A stretch of DNA of 5,222 nt from JAWOJF01 sp046481785 (GTDB taxonomy: Bacteria; Bacteroidota; Ignavibacteria; Ignavibacteriales; Ignavibacteriaceae), in assembly GCA_046481785.1 (NCBI GenBank), contig JAWOJF010000017.1, positions 1 through 5,222 of the forward strand, given 5' to 3'. The position numbers and the translations under genes are program-made. Of the stretch, positions 1-5,034 are shown piece after piece; within the stretch, counting starts at the first letter, position 1; every line of letters begins with the position of its first letter. The notes under the pieces were generated by a model. It saw only the letters and a program-made list of their open reading frames with translations, was not told the DNA's origin and did not search any database.

Positions 1-1146
1 ATTATTATTTTTCCCTCAGGCTTTGTATCCTCTGTTTCAGATAACAGGGTAATAAGAAAAAATTTTTATTCTGATTACGCTCAAAAAGAAACCAACGAAA
101 AAGTTTCTGTTGTTTCAAAGGGGACAGTCAGGTATTATGTGCAGGCGGCGCTTGAGGAGTTATTCCGTTTCAGGAAACTGCCTTTTGTTAATCTATGGCA
201 TTTCCCAAACGGAGCAGAAAATGTTTTCCTCTTCAGGATTGATACTGATTTTGGAAAGAGGGAACAGGTAGACAACCTATATAAGGTGATTGAAAAAAAT
301 AATATTAAGGCTTCATGGTTCCTTGAAGTAAAATCTTGTGAAGACTGGCTGAGCCGTTATAAAGAATTTCAGAACCAGGAGTTATCGCTGCACTGCTACA
401 CACATAAAGTATTTAACAGCTACAAAAATAATTTTAGAGAAATATCAAAAGGCCTTGAGGTATTAAAATCCAGCGGGATTTTTCCGAAAGGGTTTGCTGC
501 TCCCTACGGGGAGTGGAATTATAGTCTTGCCAAATCAATAAATGATCTTTCATTTGAATACTCCTCTGAATTTGGATATGCTTATGATTGTTATCCTTTT
601 AGGCCTGTTTTAAAAACAGGGGACTCAAAAATTCTTCAAATCCCGATTCATCCTGTCAGTATGGGAAGACTGCATTGGGGGGGACACTCAGAGGAAAACA
701 TATTAAATTATTTTTATAATTTAACAGAGCAGAAAATAAAAGCACAGGAACCGGTTGCTTTATATACACACCCTTTTGAAGAAAGGTTTAATTTGCTGGA
801 TCTGATTTTTAAAAAAATAAAATCATATGGCATACCCAATTATACTTTTGCGGAATTTGGAAGCTGGTGGAATAAGAGAGAAGAGTTCGTATGGAATGCT
901 GAATATAAGGATGAATTAAAATTGTTTAGCCGGCAGCCGGACAGCTCCGTATGGTTCAGAACAGTATCACCGGAAGGTGATATATTCTTAACACCTTCGG
1001 ACAGGGTTCAGGAAATAAATTATAAAAAAATAAATCATCCCTCGCTAAAGCTAAATATGAAAATATCTCCTGCTCAGCTTCGTAAAACTACACTGCGCAT
1101 GCGGTGGCATGATTATCTGTCATTCTACAGGAAAATGAAACAATGA
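1..1146 (+). CDS. Polysaccharide deacetylase (CE4/NodB-like), 5' partial
   Basis: The reading frame is open from the first base, so the gene begins upstream of the window; 381 residues are visible (numbered here from window base 1). The GTG at 139 is not taken as the start because in-frame coding-like sequence (IIIFPSGFVSSVSDN...) precedes it. NodB-type motifs appear in order: RIDTDFG at 79-85 (DxD catalytic/metal aspartates 81 and 83), HCYTH at 131-135 (metal histidines 131 and 135), GFAAPYGEWN at 164-173, IPIHPVSM near 214-221 and LYTHP near 254-258. CE4 enzymes remove N- or O-acetyl groups from polysaccharides or glycan intermediates. The usual Arg of motif 3 (RxPY) is Ala here. About 80 residues precede motif 1 and about 90 follow the core; I do not recognise a domain in either part. 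No signal peptide can be judged because the N-terminus is missing. The stop overlaps the next gene by ATGA. A role in surface-glycan maturation is inferred from the neighbouring glycosyltransferases. Confidence 0.85.
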   Translation: MIIFPSGFVSSVSDNRVIRKNFYSDYAQKETNEKVSVVSKGTVRYYVQAALEELFRFRKLPFVNLWHFPNGAENVFLFRIDTDFGKREQVDNLYKVIEKNNIKASWFLEVKSCEDWLSRYKEFQNQELSLHCYTHKVFNSYKNNFREISKGLEVLKSSGIFPKGFAAPYGEWNYSLAKSINDLSFEYSSEFGYAYDCYPFRPVLKTGDSKILQIPIHPVSMGRLHWGGHSEENILNYFYNLTEQKIKAQEPVALYTHPFEERFNLLDLIFKKIKSYGIPNYTFAEFGSWWNKREEFVWNAEYKDELKLFSRQPDSSVWFRTVSPEGDIFLTPSDRVQEINYKKINHPSLKLNMKISPAQLRKTTLRMRWHDYLSFYRKMKQ

Positions 1147-2180
1147 AAATTTGTTTTGCTACATATGAAGGAGTGCCCCTGGCAAAAGGCGGGCCTTATA
1201 TCAAGATACTCGAAACAAAAAAATATCTTGAGAATCTTAATCACCAGGTTGAATTGTTTAATATGTGGGAAACTCCGGCTAAACTAAAAACATTTGATGC
1301 CGTTCACCTGGTGGGCTCAAACCTTTCTATTTTTGGACTTGCAAGAAACCTGAAGCATCTTGGTATTAATTTTATTGTTGAGCCGGTTTTTTTCAGTATG
1401 CATTCCCCCTCTTTAATAAAAACAATAAGCAGTGCAGATCTGATAATGAAGAGAATAATCAGGGGGTCGTGGACAGACTATGGCATACTGCGCGATATTT
1501 GTCTGATGGCAGATATTATTACTCCTAATACAACTGATGAAAGAAACCTGATAGCCGAAAGTTTTTCAATTAGCAGGGATAAGTTTAAGGTTATTCCCAA
1601 CGGTGTATCATCATCTTTCCTAAATGCTGATCCTGAATTATTTAAAAAGAAGTACGGATTAGAAAAGTTTATTCTTAATGTGGGGCATATCGGGCCTAAG
1701 AGAAAAAATATCCTGAATTTTATAAAAGCTTTAAACAAAATAGATTACCCGGCAGTTATTATCGGCAAATATTTAAATATGGGTGAAAGCAGTGCTGTAA
1801 AACGGGAAGCAGATAAAAACAAAAATATTTTGTTTATAGATGAATTGCCGAATGATTCGCCTCTTCTTGCTTCTGCATATGCAGCATGCAGTTGTTTTGT
1901 GCTTCCATCTCTTTATGAAACTCCCGGAATTGCCGCACTTGAAGCCGCACTTGCAGGAGCAAAAGTAGTAATAACAAAACATGGCGGCACTAAAGATTAT
2001 TTTAAAGACATGGCAGAATATGTAGATGATCCGCTTTCACCTGATTCTATTGCCGGTGCAGTTAAAGCTTCGCTTCATGCTCCAAAGGATGGCAGACTGA
2101 GAGAATTTATTAAACAAAATTTTTTATGGGAAAAGATTACTGAAAGATCCCTGGACATTTACCAGAGTTTAAAAAGGTGA
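1143..2180 (+). CDS. Glycosyltransferase family 4 (GT-B fold)
   Basis: This is a 345-residue protein, a typical length for GT4 enzymes, which move a sugar from a nucleotide-sugar donor onto a growing glycan at the cytoplasmic face. The N-terminus MKICFATYEG followed by KGGP (15-18) is the first strand and glycine loop of the acceptor domain. VIPNGV (150-155) marks the inter-domain linker. LNVGHIGPKRKN (178-189) is the donor-phosphate loop with Lys188. ETPGIAALE (259-267) is the EX7E motif with Glu259 and Glu267, followed by AGAKVVITKHGG, a usual donor-site loop. The start ATG shares ATGA with the stop of the deacetylase, which implies translational coupling. A weak AGGA (1129-1132) lies 10 bases upstream. 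No membrane segment is evident. Donor and acceptor sugars cannot be assigned from sequence. A role in surface polysaccharide or LPS core/O-antigen assembly is inferred from context. Confidence 0.9.
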   Translation: MKICFATYEGVPLAKGGPYIKILETKKYLENLNHQVELFNMWETPAKLKTFDAVHLVGSNLSIFGLARNLKHLGINFIVEPVFFSMHSPSLIKTISSADLIMKRIIRGSWTDYGILRDICLMADIITPNTTDERNLIAESFSISRDKFKVIPNGVSSSFLNADPELFKKKYGLEKFILNVGHIGPKRKNILNFIKALNKIDYPAVIIGKYLNMGESSAVKREADKNKNILFIDELPNDSPLLASAYAACSCFVLPSLYETPGIAALEAALAGAKVVITKHGGTKDYFKDMAEYVDDPLSPDSIAGAVKASLHAPKDGRLREFIKQNFLWEKITERSLDIYQSLKR

Positions 2181-2213
2181 TAATTTTTACTTATATGATC
2201 CACGCTGTTACTA

Positions 2214-3233
2214 ATGAATAACCTCAGAATACTTATTTCACGTCCGGACAGGATTGGTGATGTGGTTTTATCAACTTCACTTCCACGCGAAATTAAAAAT
2301 CAGCATCCGGATAGTTTTGTTGCAATACTTGCCCGTTCCTATACAAAAGATATATACAGTTATAATCCTTATGTGGATGAAATAATTCTGATTGATAAAC
2401 CCGGCCAGACCAGCCTCGATCTTGTAAAGAGAATTAGGAACTATTCTTTTACACACGGGATAATGCTTCTCCCAACCGAAAGGGTAAACTGGATTTTATT
2501 TTTCAGCGGCATTAAAACTAGAATTGGAGTGGGACATAAATTCTACCAGTTTATTACAAATACAAAAAGCGTTTACCGCAGAAAATATAACCCGTTAAGG
2601 CACGAAGCAGATTATTGTGCTGATTCAATCAGGAAAATTGGGATTAAAGTAACTTCCCTGGATTCGGAAATTCACTTAACCGAAGATGAGAAGGGGAAAA
2701 GCAGAATAAGTAAAGATAAACTTTGTCCCAACGGAGAATTTTTAATTGGAGTGAATTCCACGAGCGGCATGTCCGCACCAAACATGAAACCGGGTGAGTA
2801 TAGAAAACTTATTGAGAAGTTATCACTGAATAACAATATTAAAATTGCTGTAACTGATTTGGCGATACCCGGTGAATTAAAAGATATCCCCGGCATTATT
2901 TATTTAAATGAGGGAAATTCTCTGCGCGAATCTATTATTAATTTCTCTGCCCTTGATTTGCTTATATCGGCAAGCACAGGACCAATGCATATTGCATCAG
3001 CGTTAGAAGTACCAACGCTTTCATTGTTCTGTCCTCTTCCGGCATGTTCACCTGATCTATGGCGGCCCATGGGAAATAAACAGGAAATTATTTTGCCCGG
3101 GAATGATTACTGCGGAGTTGTTTGTCCCGGTGACCCAAAGAAATGTGATTTTTCAGGAGATAGGGGTATAAATGCAGAGATTGTTTATAATAAAACTCTG
3201 GCATTTATGAATGTACTTAAGGGAAATAAATGA
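2214..3233 (+). CDS. Glycosyltransferase family 9, ADP-heptose:LPS heptosyltransferase-like
   Basis: This is a 339-residue protein of the WaaC/WaaF/RfaF-like family, which transfers heptose or related sugars from ADP-sugars to LPS core acceptors on the inner side of the cytoplasmic membrane. RPDRIGDVVLSTSLP (10-24) is the N-terminal signature, and Asp16 matches the family's catalytic aspartate. ASTGPMHIASALEVPTLSLF (253-272) is the C-domain nucleotide-binding signature with His259. It is followed by WRPMG (283-287) and a cysteine set (Cys300, Cys304, Cys311) of the kind common near the C-terminus of this family. ATG 2214 is the first standard start after an in-frame TGA at 2196-2198; no clear Shine-Dalgarno precedes it. 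The gap to the previous gene is 33 bases with no recognisable promoter, so it is probably co-transcribed. The stop overlaps the glycerate kinase start. True substrate specificity (heptose or another ADP/UDP sugar) is unknown; no gene for ADP-heptose synthesis is in the window. Confidence 0.9.
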   Translation: MNNLRILISRPDRIGDVVLSTSLPREIKNQHPDSFVAILARSYTKDIYSYNPYVDEIILIDKPGQTSLDLVKRIRNYSFTHGIMLLPTERVNWILFFSGIKTRIGVGHKFYQFITNTKSVYRRKYNPLRHEADYCADSIRKIGIKVTSLDSEIHLTEDEKGKSRISKDKLCPNGEFLIGVNSTSGMSAPNMKPGEYRKLIEKLSLNNNIKIAVTDLAIPGELKDIPGIIYLNEGNSLRESIINFSALDLLISASTGPMHIASALEVPTLSLFCPLPACSPDLWRPMGNKQEIILPGNDYCGVVCPGDPKKCDFSGDRGINAEIVYNKTLAFMNVLKGNK

Positions 3234-4342
3234 ACAGAATACTAATTGTTCCAAATTCCTTTAAGGAGTGTGCCAACTCTGTTGACACTGCTTTACTGAT
3301 AAAAGAAAATTTTACTGATAGCCGCTTCAAAATAATATTGAAACCTGTTTCTGACGGCGGAGATGGATTTTTGGAGGTATGCCGTGAAAATTATGATCTT
3401 GAAATCAGGCCATGTGAGATTTCGTCCCCCTACAGTAATGATAAAATAATTTGCAAAATTGGTGCGGATAAAACAGGGAAAACTGTTTATGTGGAATCGG
3501 CTAAAGTACTTGGATTGAATTTAATTCCCCCCGGCAAAAGAAAACCAATGGAGTTGAATTCAAAAGGATTGGGTGAAGTTTTTAATTTCGTACAGCAGAA
3601 ATATCCTTCAGCTGAAAAAGTTATTATCGGCATTGGCGGTACAGGTACAAATGATCTTGGATTAGGAGCGGCCGGAGTATTTGGCTTAAGGCTTTTGGAT
3701 GCAGATGGAAACAACCTGGAAATCATTCCCCGGAATTATATTAAGGCTCATCAACTGGTATGGAAGAATCCCATTCTCCCTTTTAAATTCGAGATTATTG
3801 TTGATGTTGATAATTCATTACTTGGAGAAACGGGTGCTGCAAAAACCTTTGCAAAACAAAAAGGCGCTTCTGATGATGATATTGAAGTGATGGAGAAAGG
3901 GTTTGCAAACATCTTAAATCTGCTGAAGGGTAATGATCTTTTGAGCTCTTCAAAAAAATTAAATGGTGCAGGGGGCGGACTTGCAGCAGGGCTGCAGGTT
4001 TTTTTTAATGCTGAGATTAAATATGCAAATAATTTTATACTTGCTGATTTGAATGTTAAAGATATTTCTCCTGAAGATTTAATTGTAATAACAGGAGAGG
4101 GAAAGTTTGATTCACAGTCCTTAATGAATAAAGCCCCGGGTATTATTATTGAAAATTTTAAGGATTCCCAGGCACAGGTCTTTGTAATTTGCGGTATTGC
4201 AGAAGAGAATATTGAAAATAAGATTTCCGGCAATGTTAAAGTTATCGAAATGAAAAAATATTTCAGCTCGGCAGAAGAATCGATTAAAAACTTTACTTCC
4301 GGGCTGCAAAAGGCATGCAGTGAAATAAAAAACTTCCTTTAA
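3230..4342 (+). CDS. Glycerate kinase, type-1 family (glycerate 2-kinase-like)
   Basis: This is a 370-residue protein, close to the usual length of about 380 for the GlxK/GarK family, which phosphorylates D-glycerate with ATP, normally giving 2-phosphoglycerate for glycolysis. Family motifs occur in order: PNSFK (8-12, as in APDSFKGS), SDGGDG (41-46), GIGGTGTNDLGLG (134-146), DVDNSLLGETGAAKTFAKQKGA (start 192; DVDNxLLG...GA..F..QKGA), GAGGGLAAGL (246-255) and TGEGKFDSQS (288-297) followed by NKAPG. All main blocks are present, so it looks intact and cytosolic. Its ATG overlaps the GT9 stop (ATGA), with AAGGGA (3219-3224) five bases upstream, the clearest Shine-Dalgarno in the window. Lying at the end of a glycosyltransferase operon is unexpected for a central-metabolism enzyme. 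It may simply be co-transcribed, or the glycan pathway may consume or release glycerate; nothing in the sequence decides this. No convincing intrinsic terminator follows directly. Confidence 0.93.
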   Translation: MNRILIVPNSFKECANSVDTALLIKENFTDSRFKIILKPVSDGGDGFLEVCRENYDLEIRPCEISSPYSNDKIICKIGADKTGKTVYVESAKVLGLNLIPPGKRKPMELNSKGLGEVFNFVQQKYPSAEKVIIGIGGTGTNDLGLGAAGVFGLRLLDADGNNLEIIPRNYIKAHQLVWKNPILPFKFEIIVDVDNSLLGETGAAKTFAKQKGASDDDIEVMEKGFANILNLLKGNDLLSSSKKLNGAGGGLAAGLQVFFNAEIKYANNFILADLNVKDISPEDLIVITGEGKFDSQSLMNKAPGIIIENFKDSQAQVFVICGIAEENIENKISGNVKVIEMKKYFSSAEESIKNFTSGLQKACSEIKNFL

Positions 4343-4409
4343 TTAATATTTATCTAAAAAGTCTGTTTTTTATAATAATTTGGATACCATATTTCTATAC
4401 TAATGTTTC

Positions 4410-4427
4410 ACTCCCAACGCAGGGTGT
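4410..4427. repeat. Small imperfect palindrome (REP-like)
   Basis: ACTCCC (4410-4415) pairs with GGGTGT (4422-4427) with one T-T mismatch and a 6-base loop AACGCA. It sits 67 bases after the glycerate kinase stop. It has the look of the dispersed intergenic palindromes further right but is not an obvious copy of them. There is no T-tract right after it, so it is not called as a terminator. Confidence 0.45.
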
Positions 4428-4482
4428 TACAGAACTCAGTCTTAACATCATAAGGAGAGGATATCAATTGCCACGACTTTAA

Positions 4483-4499
4483 GGGTCTGTTGCAGAACT
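4483..4499 (+). repeat. Left terminal inverted repeat of the MITE-like element
   Basis: GGGTCTGTTGCAGAACT, a 17-base perfect inverted match to 4686-4702. The match grows to 18 bases if A4482/T4703 is counted. Confidence 0.8.
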
Positions 4500-4523
4500 A
4501 TAGATTATGGTGTTGAAAGGTTA

Positions 4524-4545
4524 ACACCTGATTTCAATCAGGTGT
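4524..4545. repeat. Left subterminal hairpin of the MITE-like element
   Basis: ACACCTGATT and AATCAGGTGT flank a central TC; a realistic fold is an 8-bp stem with loop TTTCAA. It is the mirror partner of the hairpin at 4651-4674: the same AACACCT start and TTCA centre in the same orientation relative to the element end, but three stem pairs are changed on both sides together. Confidence 0.75.
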
Positions 4546-4568
4546 GAGAAAGAATCCGGAAATATTCT

Positions 4569-4585
4569 AACCGTTTTTAACGGTT
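4569..4585. repeat. Internal hairpin AACCGTT-TTT-AACGGTT
   Basis: A perfect 7-bp stem with a TTT loop, followed by three T residues. It resembles a weak intrinsic terminator on the plus strand, but its position inside the mobile element makes a host regulatory role uncertain. Confidence 0.55.
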
Positions 4586-4609
4586 TTTGCAGTAAATTCA
4601 GAAGAGGTA

Positions 4610-4625
4610 AACTGTTGAAACAGTT
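4610..4625. repeat. Internal hairpin followed by an A8T6 tract
   Basis: AACTGT pairs with ACAGTT around a TGAA loop, followed directly by A8T6 (4626-4639). Such A-tract/T-tract DNA is intrinsically bent and can be a protein-binding site. Function unknown. Confidence 0.5.
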
Positions 4626-4650
4626 AAAAAAAATTTTTTGTTTCCATATA

Positions 4651-4674
4651 AACACCTCGATGAATCGAGGTGTT
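4651..4674. repeat. Right subterminal hairpin of the MITE-like element
   Basis: AACACCTCGAT and ATCGAGGTGTT flank a central GA, giving a perfect palindrome of 11-base arms. It is the strongest hairpin in the intergenic region and the inverted counterpart of 4523-4546. Confidence 0.8.
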
Positions 4675-4685
4675 AACCTTTAATG

Positions 4686-4702
4686 AGTTCTGCAACAGAC
4701 CC
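4686..4702 (-). repeat. Right terminal inverted repeat of the MITE-like element
   Basis: AGTTCTGCAACAGACCC, the exact reverse complement of 4483-4499, followed directly by TTTA, which also lies before the left end. Confidence 0.8.
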
Positions 4703-4730
4703 TTTATGTCGTGGGAGAAAACAATAAAAT

Positions 4731-4746
4731 GGAGGCTTTAGCCCCC
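4731..4746. repeat. Small palindrome GGAGGC-TTTA-GCCCCC
   Basis: Five of six stem positions pair (one A-C mismatch) around a TTTA loop. It lies 17 bases to the right of the split palindrome and begins the REP-like cluster. Confidence 0.5.
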
Positions 4747-4759
4747 GACCCGTCGCATA

Positions 4760-4873
4760 GGCATCAAGATAAGAGAAGTGTCGTCCCTACGGGACTTAAA
4801 AGCATTCATTTTACTCGATTTTCTATAAACCTTTTGTCCCTATCGGGACATAGACACATTTCATTTTGATGCC
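4760..4873. repeat. REPIN-like inverted pair of GTCCC/GGGAC hairpins
   Basis: The left arm (4760-4795) reads GGCATCAA, a 15-base A/G-rich spacer, then the hairpin GTCCC-TAC-GGGAC (4783-4795). The right arm, read on the minus strand (4873-4836), reads GGCATCAA, a similar spacer beginning AATGAAATG, then GTCCC-GATA-GGGAC. Both hairpins are followed on the inner side by an AAAAG run. This is the layout of a REP doublet (REPIN): two imperfect REPs in opposite orientation round a short central segment. REPINs of other bacteria are moved by RAYT (TnpA_REP) Y1 transposases; none is in the window. Confidence 0.65.
4823..4850 (+). repeat. 28-nt REP-like unit, plus orientation
   Basis: The header CTATAAACCT (4823-4832) is followed by the hairpin TGTCCC-TATC-GGGACA (4835-4850). 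It matches the inverted unit at 4886-4913 at 21 of 28 positions, including the whole header, and the stem differences are compensated. The hairpin is shared with the right arm of the REPIN-like pair at 4760-4873. Confidence 0.7.
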
Positions 4874-4885
4874 AAATCCTGTAAT

Positions 4886-4913
4886 TAGCCCGGCAGGGGC
4901 TATAGGTTTATAG
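4886..4913 (-). repeat. 28-nt REP-like unit, minus orientation
   Basis: Read on the minus strand it is CTATAAACCT followed by the hairpin TAGCCC-CTGCC-GGGCTA (plus-strand stem 4886-4902, header complement 4904-4913). It is an inverted, diverged copy of 4823-4850 with covarying stem bases. Confidence 0.7.
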
Positions 4914-5022
4914 CAAAGAGGGCGTTTGTGTAAATAATTCAGCCTGTTCACCAAATCCAGACCAGTTTTTGGAACCTTTTTCTCTTAAAACAAATCTAAC
5001 ACTTTAATTTGCCGGATTTTTT

Positions 5023-5030
5023 TATATTTG
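5023..5030 (+). promoter_or_regulatory. Bacteroidota-type -7 promoter element TATATTTG
   Basis: TATATTTG is a full match to the TAnnTTTG -7 consensus of Bacteroidota housekeeping promoters. It ends 4 bases before the ATG at 5035, so transcription should begin at or very near the start codon. A TTTG at 5008-5011 is too close (11-base gap) to serve as the usual -33 element, and none is seen at the expected distance of about 20 bases. Confidence 0.55.
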
Positions 5031-5034
5031 ACTG

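Larger units (their letters stand above)
4482..4702. mobile_element. MITE-like non-autonomous element, about 221 bp
   Basis: The ends are inverted repeats: GGGTCTGTTGCAGAACT at 4483-4499 is the exact reverse complement of 4686-4702. Taking 4482-4702 as the element leaves TTTA on both sides (4478-4481 and 4703-4706), a candidate target-site duplication; a 3-bp TTA duplication around 4482-4703 fits equally well. There is no coding capacity inside, so any transposase must act in trans. The interior is largely hairpins: 4524-4545, 4569-4585, 4610-4625 and 4651-4674. A second inverted repeat of 14 bp, AAAGGTTAACACCT (4516-4529) and its complement (4668-4681), continues the symmetry inward, with 12 extra bases on the left side. 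The termini start GGG and contain CTGTTGCA, resembling those of some DDE-type insertion sequences, but I cannot assign a family. Confidence 0.75.
4471..4714. repeat. Hairpin palindrome split by the MITE-like insertion
   Basis: CCACGAC (4471-4477) and its exact reverse complement GTCGTGG (4708-4714) lie just outside the two ends of the inserted element. Removing the element with one copy of TTTA gives CCACGACTTTATGTCGTGG, a 7-bp perfect stem with a TTTAT loop. In the present sequence the outer arms extend the element's terminal repeats to 29-base arms matching at 27 positions (4471-4499 against 4686-4714). The alternative is that the whole 244 bases are the mobile unit and the TTTA match is chance. 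Confidence 0.65.
4343..5034. other. Gene-free intergenic region rich in palindromes
   Basis: About 690 bases lie between the glycerate kinase stop and the next start. I see no credible coding frame and no tRNA or rRNA in it. It splits into four parts: 4343-4400, AT-rich with only a weak A5/T6 pairing at 4356-4371; a palindrome and a MITE-like insertion (4410-4714); a REP/REPIN-like cluster (4731-4913); and 4914-5022, where I see nothing beyond a weak CCAAA/TTTGG pairing near 4950-4973. The promoter of the last gene begins at 5023. Confidence 0.8.

Noticed and set aside
139..141. GTG as the start of the deacetylase gene
   Set aside because: The frame stays open back to base 1 with protein-like sequence, and GTG here is simply an internal Val codon (RYYVQAALEEL).
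3751..4233. 160-codon minus-strand open frame inside the glycerate kinase gene
   Set aside because: It lies wholly antisense to a gene with all its family motifs, and its product has no recognisable domain. The other minus-strand frames under the glycosyltransferases are rejected for the same reason.
4356..4371. Intrinsic terminator right after the glycerate kinase
   Set aside because: The pairing is only A5 with T-rich sequence around GTCTG, with no GC-rich stem, so it would not be stable. Termination may instead occur at the palindromes further on, but the sequence does not prove it.
4430..4437. CAGAACT copy outside the MITE-like element, similar to its inner end sequence
   Set aside because: Only 7 bases (4430-4436) match, with no GGGTCTGTT beside them, so it is not a solo element end.
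4482..4702. Structured non-coding RNA or riboswitch
   Set aside because: The five-hairpin fold is striking, but the perfect terminal inverted repeats, flanking TTTA duplication and interrupted palindrome fit a mobile element better. It also lies far from any downstream start.
4410..4913. CRISPR array
   Set aside because: The repeats are palindromes in mixed orientation and of different sequence, without regular direct repeats or equal spacers.
4991..4998. Minus-strand TAnnTTTG match (CAAATCTA on the plus strand)
   Set aside because: No minus-strand gene lies to its left, so it is most likely a chance match in AT-rich DNA.
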